This document shows positions 10,101 through 19,011 of a stretch of 64,000 bases of DNA, in pieces. The notes below the pieces were generated by a model. It was not told the origin of the DNA and made no database searches. It saw nothing but the letters and a program-made list of their open reading frames with translations. The position numbers and the translations under genes were made by a program. The DNA lies in the NCBI RefSeq assembly GCF_024198175.1, contig NZ_JAJVKV010000002.1, positions 434,001 through 498,000 of the forward strand, written 5' to 3'. Origin of the DNA: Pyxidicoccus xibeiensis. Its GTDB lineage: Bacteria; Myxococcota; Myxococcia; Myxococcales; Myxococcaceae. Every line of letters starts with the position of its first letter. The stretch's first letter is position 1.

Positions 10101-12230
10101 CTGGAGTCCGTGTGGTCGAACGGGCGCGAGGTGGTGGCGCAGCTGCGCGCCGGGGGTGACGGGACGGGGTGGGACCCGCTTCTCCTCGAGACGTCGTTGC
10201 TGGCCGCCGCCTTCGTGAACGCCCCAGCCGAGGCTCGGGCGTTCTTCCCCGGCGAGCTTGCAAGTCTGGTCTTCGGCAGGCCGGCAGCGCCGGGCGACTT
10301 GCTGACGTGCACGGTGCGTCGGACAGCTGACGCCACTGCGGACGTGTGGCTCACGGATGGGAAGGGCCAGACCCGGCTGGAGGCAAGGGGCCTTCGCCTC
10401 GAGTGGATTGCGCGCGAGCGGCTGCCTTCCGCGCTGCGGAAGCGCGCCAGCGAGTCCGTGTACGAAGTGCGCTGGAGCCCTGCCGCCATCCCGCAGCAGG
10501 CCGAGGCCCCCGCGGGTGCCTGGTTGTTGCTAGCGGATGAAGGTGGCGTGGCGGACGCGCTCGCGGCGCACATTCGCGGCACGCCATCCGCCTCGGTCGT
10601 CATGGTCCGCCCGGGCGAGGCGTTCAGCGAAGGGGCCTGCGGCTTCCGAGTCCGCCCCGGTAAGGCTGCGGATTACACCCGCGTGCTCGAAGCGCTCCAG
10701 GCGGCCGGCGGGCCGCCGCTGACGCGCGTGGTGCACCTGTGGGCGCTGGACAGCCGGGAGGAGGAAGGCGCACTCAGCGAGGGGGCGAGCCGCGTCTCCT
10801 GGCCGGTGGTGGCGCTGGTTCAGGCACTCGCCAAAGCCAGCACGCGAGCTCGCGTGCACGTCGTGACGCGAGGGGCGCAGGCTGTCCATGCTGGCGAGTT
10901 GCCCACCCCCGCGCAGGCGGCGCTGTGGGGGCTGGGACGCGTCGTGGCGGATGAGCTCGCGTCACTGTGGGGAGGGATGCTGGACCTGGAGGCTCCGGGT
11001 GTCCCGGAGGACGCCGAGTGGCTGTACCGCGCGGTGCTCGGCGGCAGCTGGGCGCAAGGTGCCGCGCTCCGCGGTGGGGGCTGGCATACGCCACGGCTCG
11101 CGCGCACAGAATCGGTGCACGCAGCGCCGGTGACGTTCCGACGGGACGCGAGCTACCTGCTGACGGGAGGCGCCGGCGCGCTGGGGCGGGCCGTTGCCAC
11201 GTGGATGGCGGACCAGGGCGCACGCTGTCTCGTCCTCGCGGGGCGGAGTGCCGGCAGCCAGGAGGCGCTCGCGCTCGAGCAGGAGCTCGCGGCGCGTGGT
11301 GTCCGTGTCGTGCTGGAGCGTGCCGACGTGGCTCGCCGCGAAGAGGTGCAGGCGCTGTTGTCACGGATGGCGGCGCGGCTGCCGCCGCTCCGGGGCGTGG
11401 TGCACGCAGCGGGCGTGTTGGAGGACGCGCTGCTGGTGAACCAGGACCCTTCCACGTTCGCGCGGGTGCTGGCCCCCAAGGTGGCCGGCGCGGTCCACCT
11501 CGATGAGCTCACGCGGCAGCGGCCGTTGGACTTCTTCGTGAGCTTCTCGTCCATCGCGGCGCTGCTCGGAAATGCGGGGCAGGGTGCGTATGCCGCGGCG
11601 AACTCCTTCCTCGACGCCTTCGCCGCAACCCAGCGTGCGCGGGGGCTCCCGGCGCTCACGGTGAGCTGGGGGACGTGGCAGGTCGGCATGGCCGCGACCG
11701 CTGCTGCGACGCGCAAGCACTGGCTCCAGGCCATGGCCCCCGAGCTCGGCGTCGACATCCTCGGACGTCTGATGCGCGGCGACCGCGCGTGGGCGCTCGC
11801 CATGACCGCGGACTGGTCCTGCTACGAGGACGGGAACGCGGTGCGGGCGCTCCTGGTGGAGGACCTGACGCCAGGTGGAGCGGCGAAGTCGACTCCGACT
11901 CCGCAGGTGCAAAGCCCCGTGGCGTCCACGGAGCCTCCGCTCGTGAGCGCACTGCGCCAGGTCGCTTCGACACGGCACGAGGAGTTCCTGCTGGACCACG
12001 TGAACCGGATCGTCCGCACCGTGCTCCTGCTGGACGAGGCCATCCCCGTCTCGCCCACGCGGAATCTGGACGAGCTCGGGCTGGACTCACTGCTCGCGGT
12101 GGACCTGGTGAATGCGCTGCGTGCCGAGACGGGCCTGCCACTCCCCGTCACCTTGCCCATGGAGCACCCGAACACCGCCGCCATTGCTCGCTACATCCAC
12201 CGGAGCCTGGAGGCGTCAGCCGCGACGTAG
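7113..12230 (+). CDS. Modular type I polyketide synthase, KS-AT(degenerate)-DH(degenerate)-KR-ACP
   Basis: This 1705-residue single-module PKS follows the previous synthase with an ATGA overlap. It starts with a short docking-like helix, then a KS (about 7209-8480) with catalytic Cys204 (codon 7722) and both active-site His motifs ([15 protein letters not shown]). The AT region (about 8784-9540) is recognisable end to end, but GHSxG is replaced by GFGAS (residues 647-651), the FxGQG motif reads FTGEL, and the subdomain that normally carries YASH/HAFH is missing. The DH region keeps HxxxGxxxxP (His865), but the catalytic Asp is Glu1026 and the GYGP motif is lost. The KR is intact (GGAGALG, LED, Tyr codon 11589). 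The ACP has GLDSL with Ser1659 (codon 12087). No thioesterase or reductase follows. By inference the module condenses and ketoreduces, but must be loaded by an AT elsewhere. Confidence 0.94.
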   Translation: MNEALQAISDILAELTPEDRAALAAMVGKAPSPIAIVGIGCRFPGGADDPERFWEFLRAGTDAVREVPRERWNVDDYYDPDPQAPGKMVTRYGTFLDEVDRFDAPFFEISGREAQLMDPQQRLLLQVGWEALESAGLPPEGLKGRAVGVFVGSCTHDYEILAQRRGPERFEAHSVTGGMSSVLAGRLSHFLGLHGPSLTVDTACSSSLVALHLACQSLRGGESDVALAAGVNLLLAPESMVMLSRLGALSPDGRCKSFDIRANGFARGEGCGVVVLKRLPDALAAEDRIFAVIRGSAVNHDGRSTGLAAPNAQAQKAVITEALSNAGVRPEQVGYIEAHGTGTPLGDPIEVDALKELFASRKDGSKCGLGSVKTNLGHLEAAAGIAGIIKAALSLQHEAIPPHLHFTELNPRIQLAGSPFSIPTSLQPWKRASAPRIAGVSSFGLSGTNAHIVLEEAPVREQRPVSAGRPVQLLTLSAKSSASLRELARRYAALLEASGGAALADVARSTHLGRALLSHRLAVVAERREEAQEALSAFATGKPSPTVVSGEASASRRPRVAFLFTGELAPLTATGRTLYETEPVYREAVERCARLLGPALGADVTKALLGRGSLEHTSIVQPALFIMQYALAELWASLGVRPEGVLGFGASELSAACVAGVLSLEDALRLAVERGAGAAAQVRFSPPRCVFASTVTGAVAAPGVVAHADYWRRQAGEPVRFPQALEALRGAGFDTFVELGRQPALIDLGRKCLPDAAAVTWVASLKPGREEARGMLEGLGELIARGVQVDLSGLHRGERGPRVPLPTYPFARERYWLEEAAAGQGPHRQGARTTGFLGTRRELAGDAVCFEASWRGSEVPFAKEHRFDGGPAFPSAAQLVRVHRAAAQVMGGELVEVQRVRLQAPLAVTDAPGELQSQLVLTPTKDGYAFEIASARTPDGDLPPEWKRHASGTLSFPRGSPGPAPAIATDGNEGARLGAEQVAAQLRTWGHEPGRRLESVWSNGREVVAQLRAGGDGTGWDPLLLETSLLAAAFVNAPAEARAFFPGELASLVFGRPAAPGDLLTCTVRRTADATADVWLTDGKGQTRLEARGLRLEWIARERLPSALRKRASESVYEVRWSPAAIPQQAEAPAGAWLLLADEGGVADALAAHIRGTPSASVVMVRPGEAFSEGACGFRVRPGKAADYTRVLEALQAAGGPPLTRVVHLWALDSREEEGALSEGASRVSWPVVALVQALAKASTRARVHVVTRGAQAVHAGELPTPAQAALWGLGRVVADELASLWGGMLDLEAPGVPEDAEWLYRAVLGGSWAQGAALRGGGWHTPRLARTESVHAAPVTFRRDASYLLTGGAGALGRAVATWMADQGARCLVLAGRSAGSQEALALEQELAARGVRVVLERADVARREEVQALLSRMAARLPPLRGVVHAAGVLEDALLVNQDPSTFARVLAPKVAGAVHLDELTRQRPLDFFVSFSSIAALLGNAGQGAYAAANSFLDAFAATQRARGLPALTVSWGTWQVGMAATAAATRKHWLQAMAPELGVDILGRLMRGDRAWALAMTADWSCYEDGNAVRALLVEDLTPGGAAKSTPTPQVQSPVASTEPPLVSALRQVASTRHEEFLLDHVNRIVRTVLLLDEAIPVSPTRNLDELGLDSLLAVDLVNALRAETGLPLPVTLPMEHPNTAAIARYIHRSLEASAAT

Positions 12231-12256
12231 GACGTGTGGCCAGGCTCTGCGGGAGC

Positions 12257-12276
12257 CTCACGGCGCTCACCGTGAG
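12257..12276. terminator. Hairpin between convergent PKS and MFS genes
   Basis: Perfect 7-bp stem (CTCACGG/CCGTGAG) with a 6-base loop, placed between the PKS stop at 12230 and the stop of the opposing MFS gene at 12282. There is no T-run, so a bidirectional terminator role is inferred from position and symmetry. Confidence 0.5.
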
Positions 12277-12281
12277 CCTGG

Positions 12282-13643
12282 TCATGCGACCTCCTGGAGT
12301 CCCGGTGCCGCTTCCGGCTCCTCGTGTGCCAGCGCCTCCCGCATCCGCCGCGCGTCCGCCACGAAGCTCCGTGAGGCCAGGTGGATGAACAGCGAGGTGA
12401 ACAGGAGCATCACCGGGATGAGGAGCATGGCGCTGTGCAGCCCCGTCGCCTTGAAGGCCTCCGTCACCTCGGCGGCCCCTGCCTCCCGCATCGCGGCCAC
12501 GGTGAAGGCGTCGGAGAGGCCGCCCACCACCGCCGGGCCCAGGGCGCCGCCGAGCACGTACATCCCCGCGAAGTAGAGCGCCACCGCGCGGGCCCGCAGG
12601 CGCGGCTCCACCACGTCGTGGATGGCCGGGTAGACGCTCGTGTAGTAGTTGTAGACCCCGAGCCAGCCCAGCCCGAAGCACAGGGCGAACAGCGGCACCG
12701 ACACGTTGCCCGCGAGCAGGGCGGCTCCCGTGCCGAGCGCGCCCACCAGCAGGCTGACCGCCCCGAGGGTGAGGCGTCCCCGCTCGGACCGCGCATGCAC
12801 CCGGTCTGCGACCCAGCCACCCAGCGTCAGCCCCACCAGCCCGGTGACGCCGGTGATGAAGCCCGTCACCACCGCCGCCTGTACCAGGGGCAGCCCGAAG
12901 TAGCGCTGCAGCAGCGGCACCAGGAAGCCATTGCCCGCGTACGTGGCGAAGTTGAGCGTCACTCCGGACAGGATGATCCAGGTGAGCGTGCGGATGCGCA
13001 GCAGGGTGCGGATGGGCTGCGCCACGGGCTGCTGAGAGACGCGAGTCAGCTCGCTGGCCCCGCGCTGCGGCTCCCGGATGAAGAAGAGGAAGATTGCCAG
13101 CACCATGCCCGGCAGCGCGGCGATGAGGAAGGGGGCGCGCCAGGAGCCGAAGGCCGTCACCATGCCGCCCACGGTGAAGAAGGCCAGCACCAGCCCCATG
13201 GGCAGCCCCAGCATGTAGATGCCCGTGGCACGCGCCCGCCGGCTCGCGGGGTACATGTCGGAGATGAGCGAGCTGGCCGCGGGAGCGTAGCTGGCCTCGC
13301 CGACTCCGACGCCGAGGCGCAGGAGAAAGAAGGACCAGTAGTTCCACGCCAGGGCGTTGAGCCCGGTGAATGCGCTCCACACCAGCAGGCCCCAGCCGAG
13401 CACCTTCCGCCGGGAGCCGGTGTCGGCCAGCTTTCCGAGGGGAATGCCGGCAATGGCGTACACGAGGGTGAAGGCCGCGGAGACCAGTCCCAGCTCCAGG
13501 TCGCTCAGGCCGTACTCCTTGCGGAGGGGCTCGATGACGATGGCCGGGATGGTGCGGTCGAAGAAGTTGAGGAGGTTGGCGAGGAAGAGCAGGAAAAGGA
13601 CCCTGCCCGCATTGACCGTCTGACCGTCAGCGACATTGCTCAA
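12282..13643 (-). CDS. MFS transporter, spinster-like
   Basis: A polytopic protein of about 453 residues with twelve predicted membrane segments and major facilitator hallmarks. These include an Asp-Arg pair after the first helix (NFFDRT), the loop 2-3 motif GKLADTGSRRKVLG and the GEASYAPAA stretch seen in spinster-type MFS proteins. It is an inner-membrane secondary transporter whose substrate cannot be read from sequence. A TTG start at 13643 is preferred because GGAGG lies five bases upstream; the longer TTG start at 13676 touches its Shine-Dalgarno sequence. The gene follows the acyl-CoA dehydrogenase gene on the same strand, with about 57 bases between stop and start, and converges on the PKS. 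Export of the polyketide is possible but is only inferred from position. Confidence 0.88.
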   Translation of the reverse strand: MSNVADGQTVNAGRVLFLLFLANLLNFFDRTIPAIVIEPLRKEYGLSDLELGLVSAAFTLVYAIAGIPLGKLADTGSRRKVLGWGLLVWSAFTGLNALAWNYWSFFLLRLGVGVGEASYAPAASSLISDMYPASRRARATGIYMLGLPMGLVLAFFTVGGMVTAFGSWRAPFLIAALPGMVLAIFLFFIREPQRGASELTRVSQQPVAQPIRTLLRIRTLTWIILSGVTLNFATYAGNGFLVPLLQRYFGLPLVQAAVVTGFITGVTGLVGLTLGGWVADRVHARSERGRLTLGAVSLLVGALGTGAALLAGNVSVPLFALCFGLGWLGVYNYYTSVYPAIHDVVEPRLRARAVALYFAGMYVLGGALGPAVVGGLSDAFTVAAMREAGAAEVTEAFKATGLHSAMLLIPVMLLFTSLFIHLASRSFVADARRMREALAHEEPEAAPGLQEVA

Positions 13644-13700
13644 GGCGACCTCCGCTGTGACTCCGGTGACCTGCAACCTCCGCTGCGAGCCCTTTGACCG

Positions 13701-15515
13701 CTAGAACGCCTCCACGGGCATCCCCGCGTAGCTGTCCTCGTTGCCGCGGATGAGCTGCGCGAGCGGCGCGCAGCGCGGCAGCTCGGTGCGCAGCCAGTAC
13801 GCCGCCGCGCGGCGCTTGCCTTCGTAGAAGGCCGTGTCGGTGGCACCCGCGCCGCGGCGCAGCGCCTCCTCGGCCACCGCTGCCTGCTCCAGCCAGCGCC
13901 AGGCCACCGCGTGCGTGCTGAAGAGCTCCAGGTAGTGTGCGCTGTGGCGCAGCATGCCCTCCACATCCCCGGCCAGGCCGCGGCTGGCGACCTCCATCGT
14001 CAGGGTGGTGAGCCCGTCCGTGGCCGCCGCCAGCGCGTCGCACTGCGCGGCCTCCACCCCGGCCGCGCGCGCCCGCTCCACCGTGCGCGCCACCTCCTCG
14101 GCGTACAGCCGCAGCGCCTCGCCGCCACCGGCCACCGCCTTGCGCCCCAGCAGGTCCAGCGACTGGATGCCGCTCGTGCCCTCGTGAATCGTGTTCAGCT
14201 TCTGGTCGCGCAGCCACGCCTCGGGCATGTACTCGCTCGTGTAGCCGTAGCCGCCGTGCACCTGCACGCTCAGGGCGTTGGCCTCGAAGCCCTTCTCCGA
14301 GGGGAACGTCTTCGCCACGGGCGTCAGCAGGTCCAGCAGGAGCGAAGCCCGGGCACGCGCGTCCTCGCTCTCCGCGTGGTGGCTGAGGTCTCCCTGCAGC
14401 GCGGTGTAGGCCAGCAGGGAGAGGCTGCCCTCGACGATGGCCTTCTGCCGCAGGAGCATGCGCCGCACGTCCGCGTGCTCGACGAGGGGCACCGGGGGAC
14501 TCGCCGGGTCCCTCGTCGTGAGGGGCCGCCCCTGCGTGCGCTCCTGCGCGTAGGCGAGCGCTTCGTGATAGGCGGCGGACGCGGTGGCGCACGCGGTCAT
14601 GCCCACCATCAGGCGTGCCTCGTTCATCATCTGGAACATCTGCGGGAGGCCCCGGCCGGCCGTGCCCACCAGCCAGCCGTGGCAGTCGCCGTCCTCGCCG
14701 TAGTTGAGCGCGAGGCTGGGCAGGCCCCGCCAGCCAATCTTGTGGATGACGCCCGCGACATTCACGTCGTTGGGCACCAGCTGGCCGTCCGGCCCCGGCC
14801 GGCGCGCGGGCACGGCGAAGAGGCTGATGCCCTTGGTTCCCGCGGGCGACCCGTCGATGCGCGCGAGCGTCAGGTGCACCGTGTTCTCGGCGAAGTCCTG
14901 GTCCCCACCCGAGATGAAGATCTTGCTGCCACGGATGCGGTACGTGCCGTCCGGCGCAGGCGTGGCGGTGGTGCGCACGTCCGCGAGGCTGCTGCCCGCC
15001 TGCGGCTCGGTGAGGGCCATGGTGCCCGTCCAGCGGCCCTCGTACATGGGCTGCATGAAGGCGTCCTTCAGGCTCGCGTCACCAAAGGTCTCCAGGAGGT
15101 GCGCGGCGCCCGTGGTCAGCCCGATGAAGCCGTGGGCCGCGAGATTGCCCGCCATGAGGTACGCGTTGGCCACCGAGTAGACGGTGACGGGCAGGCCCTG
15201 GCCGCCCACCGCCTCGGGCCGCGCGGCGCTGAGCAGGCCGAGCTCCGTCATGGCACGCCAGAGCGCCCCCATGCGCGGGTGCAGGCGCACGCGGCCCTCG
15301 CGCAGCACGGGGGGCTCCGCGTCCATGGGCCGGTAGAGCGGAAACAGCTGCTCGCGAGCGAGGCGCCGGCAGCTGTCGAGGAACAGCTCGAAGCCCTCGC
15401 GGCTGTGCGCCGTGAAGGCGGGCAGGCGCGTGAGGCTCTCGGCGTCCAGCACTTCGAAGAGGTGGAAGGCGACGTCTCGGTCCGACAGGAGGGGATTGGG
15501 TCGGGTGGAAGCCAT
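13701..15515 (-). CDS. Acyl-CoA dehydrogenase, long form with C-terminal extension
   Basis: This 604-residue flavoenzyme is of the long acyl-CoA dehydrogenase type, close to the DmdC/AcdA group, which is about 200 residues longer than the classical 380-residue enzymes. Visible motifs are the FAD/substrate signature MALTEPQAGSSLADV, the VHGGYGYTSEYMPEAWLRD stretch, and IHEGTSGIQSLDLLGRK, where Glu is the expected catalytic base. The remaining roughly 150 residues form the extra C-terminal helical domain of this subfamily. It would oxidise an acyl-CoA to the 2-enoyl-CoA. It is transcribed with the downstream MFS gene and lies downstream of the TetR gene (48-base gap), so the three may form one unit. 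Whether it acts on lipids, amino-acid derivatives or a polyketide precursor is unknown. Confidence 0.92.
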   Translation of the reverse strand: MASTRPNPLLSDRDVAFHLFEVLDAESLTRLPAFTAHSREGFELFLDSCRRLAREQLFPLYRPMDAEPPVLREGRVRLHPRMGALWRAMTELGLLSAARPEAVGGQGLPVTVYSVANAYLMAGNLAAHGFIGLTTGAAHLLETFGDASLKDAFMQPMYEGRWTGTMALTEPQAGSSLADVRTTATPAPDGTYRIRGSKIFISGGDQDFAENTVHLTLARIDGSPAGTKGISLFAVPARRPGPDGQLVPNDVNVAGVIHKIGWRGLPSLALNYGEDGDCHGWLVGTAGRGLPQMFQMMNEARLMVGMTACATASAAYHEALAYAQERTQGRPLTTRDPASPPVPLVEHADVRRMLLRQKAIVEGSLSLLAYTALQGDLSHHAESEDARARASLLLDLLTPVAKTFPSEKGFEANALSVQVHGGYGYTSEYMPEAWLRDQKLNTIHEGTSGIQSLDLLGRKAVAGGGEALRLYAEEVARTVERARAAGVEAAQCDALAAATDGLTTLTMEVASRGLAGDVEGMLRHSAHYLELFSTHAVAWRWLEQAAVAEEALRRGAGATDTAFYEGKRRAAAYWLRTELPRCAPLAQLIRGNEDSYAGMPVEAF

Positions 15516-15563
15516 GGCAGCCTCGAGGGTGGGAGGGATGGGCAGCAGTGGATGGGAGGGGGC

Positions 15564-16208
15564 TCACGTCCCCCCGAGAAGCACGCGAATGGCCGCGGCG
15601 GCCTGGTCCACCGCGGGCTCGCGGCCGCTGATGACATCCGCGTAGACGAAGGCCTCCGCGAGCCGGACGATGACGAAGGCGAGCGTGTCCAGCGGCAGGG
15701 TGGGCCGCAGGTGGCCCGCGGCGACCTGCTCCTCGAGCCCCGCGCGCGTGGCTTCGATGTTGTGGCTCTGGACCGTGCTGCTCTTCGAGGTGAGCACGCG
15801 GAGCGCGTACTCGGGGTCGCGCTCGATGAAGCGGCGCAGCGGAGGGAAGGAGAGGGTGGCCCGCATCACGCGCTCGCACACCTCCGCGACGTACGCGGGC
15901 CCGTGTCCCTTCACCTCGGCGCGGGCTCGCTCGATGAAGGGCTGCTGCACCGACCAGATGATCTCCCCGAGGAGCAGCTCCCGGCTGCCGACCCAGCGGA
16001 AGAGCGTGGCGCGGCCCACGCCCAGCTCGTCCGCCAGCGCGCCCATGTCGATGCGCTCACTGGCGAGCCACTTGCGCCGCGCCAGCCGGAAGGCGTCCAG
16101 CGGGGTGGCGCGCGCACGCTCCTCGGCGCCCGCGAGCACGCGCGACAGCCGTGTCGTCTTCGAGGGCGCTTGTCGCGCTGAGGTGGTGGAGCGTCGTCTG
16201 GAGGGCAT
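15564..16208 (-). CDS. TetR-family transcriptional regulator (QsdR-like)
   Basis: About 214 residues. The helix-turn-helix is near residues 50-75 (IDMGALADELGVGRATLFRWVGSRELLL), followed by an all-helical ligand domain resembling the QsdR-type TetR C-terminus. An ATG at 16256 would add 16 residues, but it lies inside a perfect 22-bp palindrome. The ATG at 16208 has GGAAG six bases upstream and puts the palindrome in the control region, so it is preferred. The gene is divergent from the FabG-like reductase gene and upstream of the acyl-CoA dehydrogenase and MFS genes. The likely role is an autoregulating repressor of both directions, released by an acyl-type ligand. The ligand is unknown. Confidence 0.88.
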   Translation of the reverse strand: MPSRRRSTTSARQAPSKTTRLSRVLAGAEERARATPLDAFRLARRKWLASERIDMGALADELGVGRATLFRWVGSRELLLGEIIWSVQQPFIERARAEVKGHGPAYVAEVCERVMRATLSFPPLRRFIERDPEYALRVLTSKSSTVQSHNIEATRAGLEEQVAAGHLRPTLPLDTLAFVIVRLAEAFVYADVISGREPAVDQAAAAIRVLLGGT

Positions 16209-16249
16209 TTCGGCTTCCGGTGGAACGTTTTTCGATTCCAACTCGCCGC

Positions 16250-16271
16250 GAGACATATTGCAATATGTCTC
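16250..16271. promoter_or_regulatory. Perfect 22-bp palindromic operator, TetR/FabG divergent region
   Basis: The bases read identically on both strands: GAGACATATTG followed by its exact reverse complement CAATATGTCTC. It lies between the divergent TetR and reductase genes and is AT-richer than its surroundings. Length and symmetry fit a TetR dimer-pair operator. Binding by the adjacent regulator is inferred. Confidence 0.7.
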
Positions 16272-16319
16272 ATGGCGTCCTCACGGCCTGACCACCTTCC
16301 CCGACAGGGCGACCACCCC

Positions 16320-17678
16320 ATGGCCGACACACTGGTGAAGCTCGCGAACAGCCCGCTGACGGGGAGACTCGTGCGGGCGCTGGGACTGCCGTCGCCGATA
16401 CCGCTTGCGCGCGCCTCGGGCGGCTCCACGGCACAGCCCTTCGCGGACCGCACGGTCCTGCTCGGTGGCGCGCCCGGAGGCTTCGCCACTTCGGAGGGGC
16501 GCCGCGCGCTCCAGGGCGGCGGGGCGGTGGTGCTCGAGGCACTCCCGGCGGAGGAGGGGCGGGGGCTGGACGTGGTCCTCTTCGATGCGACAGGGCTCGC
16601 GAAGCCGGCGGACGCACGCGCGCTCTACGACTTCTTCCACCCGGTGGTGCGCCGGCTCGCACGCAACGGGCGGGTCCTGGTGCTGGCCTCTCTTCCCGAG
16701 GAGGCCGAGGCTCCGGCGGCCGCGGCCGTCGCGCGCGGAGTCGAAGGCTTCGTGCGCAGCCTGGGCAAGGAGGCGGGGCGGCGCGGCGTGACGGCCAACC
16801 TCGCCTACGTCGCTCGCGGGGCGGAGGAGCGCCTGGCGGCGGTGGTGCGCTTCTTCTGCTGCGCCCCTTCCACGTACGTGTCCGGCCAGGCCGTGCGCGT
16901 GACGGCGGAGGTGCGCGCCCCGGGGGCGGTGCCTCTCCACGAGGCGCTGCGGGGCAAGGTCGCGCTGGTGACGGGCGCCGCGCGCGGAATCGGCGCGGCC
17001 ACCGCGGAGCGCCTCGCCCAGGAGGGCGCGCGCGTGGTGTGCCTCGACGTGCCCGCGCTCGAAGAGGCGCTCCGGGCCACCGCGAAGGCCGTGGGCGGTG
17101 AGGCCCTCGCGCTGGACGTCACCTCACCAGACGCGCCGGCGCGGCTGGTGGCCACGCTGAAGGAGCGCCACGGGGGGGTGGACGTGGTGGTGCACAACGC
17201 GGGCATCACGCGAGACCGCACGCTCGCCAAGATGACGCCCGAGGCGTGGGACCAGGTGCTGGCCGTCAACCTCGCCGCCATCGTCGCCGCCGACGAAGCG
17301 CTGCTCGCCTCCGGCGCGCTGCGGGACGAGGGGCGACTCGTCTACCTCTCCTCCATCAGCGGTGTGGCGGGCAACTTCGGACAGGCGAACTACGCGACCA
17401 GCAAGGCCGCCCTCATCGGCTACGTGGCGGCGCTCGCGCCGCGGCTCGCGCCCCGCGGCATCTGCGCCAACGCCGTGGCCCCTGGGTTCATCGAGACCGC
17501 CATGGTGGCCAGGATGCCCTTGATGACGCGCGAGGTGGGCCGCCGGCTCAACTCGCTGTCGCAGGGAGGCCAGCCGCGCGACGTGGCCGAGCTGGTGACG
17601 TTCCTGTCCACACCTGGAGCCTTCGGGCTGACCGGCAACACCATCCGCGCGTGTGGGCAGGGGCTCATCGGCGCGTAG
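16320..17678 (+). CDS. 3-oxoacyl-ACP/CoA reductase, FabG-type SDR with N-terminal pseudo-Rossmann domain
   Basis: A 452-residue member of the long FabG group. The first 200 or so residues form a degenerate nucleotide-fold domain, and the second half is a catalytic short-chain dehydrogenase. That half shows GAARGIGAA (cofactor loop), NAGITRD, the SSISG Ser, and YATSK with the catalytic Tyr and Lys. The start at 16320 matches the family N-terminus (xxxxxxLVKLANSPLTGRL). The ATG at 16272 directly abuts the operator and is less likely. It reduces 3-ketoacyl thioesters, probably with NADPH. It is monocistronic and faces the TetR gene across the palindrome, so it is probably derepressed together with the acyl-CoA dehydrogenase unit. 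A link to the neighbouring PKS is only positional. Confidence 0.88.
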   Translation: MADTLVKLANSPLTGRLVRALGLPSPIPLARASGGSTAQPFADRTVLLGGAPGGFATSEGRRALQGGGAVVLEALPAEEGRGLDVVLFDATGLAKPADARALYDFFHPVVRRLARNGRVLVLASLPEEAEAPAAAAVARGVEGFVRSLGKEAGRRGVTANLAYVARGAEERLAAVVRFFCCAPSTYVSGQAVRVTAEVRAPGAVPLHEALRGKVALVTGAARGIGAATAERLAQEGARVVCLDVPALEEALRATAKAVGGEALALDVTSPDAPARLVATLKERHGGVDVVVHNAGITRDRTLAKMTPEAWDQVLAVNLAAIVAADEALLASGALRDEGRLVYLSSISGVAGNFGQANYATSKAALIGYVAALAPRLAPRGICANAVAPGFIETAMVARMPLMTREVGRRLNSLSQGGQPRDVAELVTFLSTPGAFGLTGNTIRACGQGLIGA

Positions 17679-17831
17679 CGCACTCCTGCGAAAGCGAGCT
17701 GCCCTTGAGGCCTGAGTCAATTGAAACCATTTTCTGTCTTCGAAAATAAGAAATCGCGATAAGCGCGCTTGGCGCGGCTCGCGAGGAATGTTTGTTTCGG
17801 GCCTTCCCCTCACCAGGAAAGGACCTCATCC

Positions 17832-18263
17832 ATGCGCAACATCCTCGCAGTGTCCGTCTCCCTGCTCTCGCTCACGCTGGGCTCCGTGGCCTGTGGCGTC
17901 TCGGCTCCCGAGCAGTCTCCCCAGGCTCCGGAGGTCCAGGAGCAGAGCCAGGGCCTGAATGCCACGGGTACCGGCTGCAGCGCTGACTCGCAGTGTTCGT
18001 CCGGGCTGTGCTGGAGGGAGGCGGACTCCTACCCCCTCTACAACCCGTACTGGATTCGCGCGGACAGCTGCACCGAGGAGTGCGGGGACCCGTCGAACCA
18101 CGCGTACTGCCAGCAGCTCGCCGCGGACCTGAACGCCCCGTACCCCAACTCGGCGCGCTGCATCCCGGCCCGGGGCGTCTACGACAACTACCCGTACGAC
18201 GACATCTTCTACGTGTGCGACCTCATCCCCGCCGGCCTGGGCAAGGTCCACTGGGCCAATTAG
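17832..18263 (+). CDS. Small Cys-rich secreted lipoprotein
   Basis: 143 residues with a typical lipoprotein signal: a basic start, a hydrophobic core and a lipobox ending SVAC. The Gln/Pro-rich linker after it is followed by a compact domain with eight Cys residues. That domain begins with CSADSQCSSGLC, a spacing seen in disulfide-knotted extracellular modules. The ATG at 17832 is preceded by AGGAAAGGA at good spacing; an upstream in-frame ATG at 17769 has no such site and would bury the signal. An AT-rich stretch (17719-17755) directly upstream probably holds the promoter. The function is not recognised; it is probably a surface-anchored, disulfide-stabilised protein. It stands alone between the reductase gene and the membrane cassette. 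Confidence 0.8.
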   Translation: MRNILAVSVSLLSLTLGSVACGVSAPEQSPQAPEVQEQSQGLNATGTGCSADSQCSSGLCWREADSYPLYNPYWIRADSCTEECGDPSNHAYCQQLAADLNAPYPNSARCIPARGVYDNYPYDDIFYVCDLIPAGLGKVHWAN

Positions 18264-18339
18264 TCCTCGCGAAGTGACTCACGCCGTCCGGGGGGGGGCC
18301 CGCTTCCCCGGGCGGCGGGGGCTGCGGCAGACTCGGGCG

Positions 18340-19011
18340 GTGCGTCCCCTGGCCCTCGCAGTCCTGCTCGCGCCCGCTGTCGCCCTCGCGGGCATGCCGA
18401 GCTACCTCCTCTCCGAAGTCGCCCGGTGGCGAGTGGAGGCCATCTCCTTCTTCCTCCTCGTCTTCCTGGCGGTGGTGCTGGCCGTGAAGGCGCTGTGGAA
18501 CCGCGTCCAGCGGGACTTCCCCCGGCTGCCGAGGCTCGGCTTGGGCTCGGCGGTGGCGCTGGTGTTCCTCTGGGGCCTCGGCTTCCAGCTCGTCCTGTCC
18601 ATGATTGCCGGCGGGCGCGAGCTGATGACCCCCGGCGCCTGGGAGCGCACGGGCACCACCCACCGGCTCAAGCGGACCGAGCTGCCCGGCGACAAGGAGC
18701 TGGTGGTACAGGCGCGCCGGCAGCGCCTGGAGGAGCTGCGCACGGCGCTGTGGGCCTATGCGCAATCGCATGGGCGCGAGTTCCCGCCGGATGACTTCAG
18801 CGCGGGCATTCCCGACGAGCGCTGGAAGGTGCTGGGCGGCTCGGGGATGCACTTCATCTACGTGGGGGGCACGAAGGTGGACGCACCGGGACGGCCGCTG
18901 GTGTACGAGCCCGGCATCTTCGGGCGCGAGCGTCTGGTGCTCTTCGCGGACGGCGACATCCGCATGCTGCCCGTGGACGACATCCACGCCGCGCTCGGGG
19001 GGACGCCATGA
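18340..19011 (+). CDS. Membrane protein of unknown function, first gene of a pair
   Basis: About 223 residues from a GTG start at 18340. The in-frame ATG at 18274 adds an Arg/Gly-rich stretch unlike a real N-terminus. A signal-peptide-like start (LALAVLLAPAVALAG) is followed by two more hydrophobic segments, giving roughly three membrane spans, and then a soluble C-terminal domain of about 110 residues. That domain contains a RRQRLEELRTALWAYAQSHG stretch and the pattern FADGDIRML, reminiscent of the globular part of pseudopilin-like proteins. No family was recognised with confidence. The stop overlaps the start of the next gene (ATGA), so the two products are co-translated and probably work together in the inner membrane. 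Confidence 0.72.
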   Translation: MRPLALAVLLAPAVALAGMPSYLLSEVARWRVEAISFFLLVFLAVVLAVKALWNRVQRDFPRLPRLGLGSAVALVFLWGLGFQLVLSMIAGGRELMTPGAWERTGTTHRLKRTELPGDKELVVQARRQRLEELRTALWAYAQSHGREFPPDDFSAGIPDERWKVLGGSGMHFIYVGGTKVDAPGRPLVYEPGIFGRERLVLFADGDIRMLPVDDIHAALGGTP

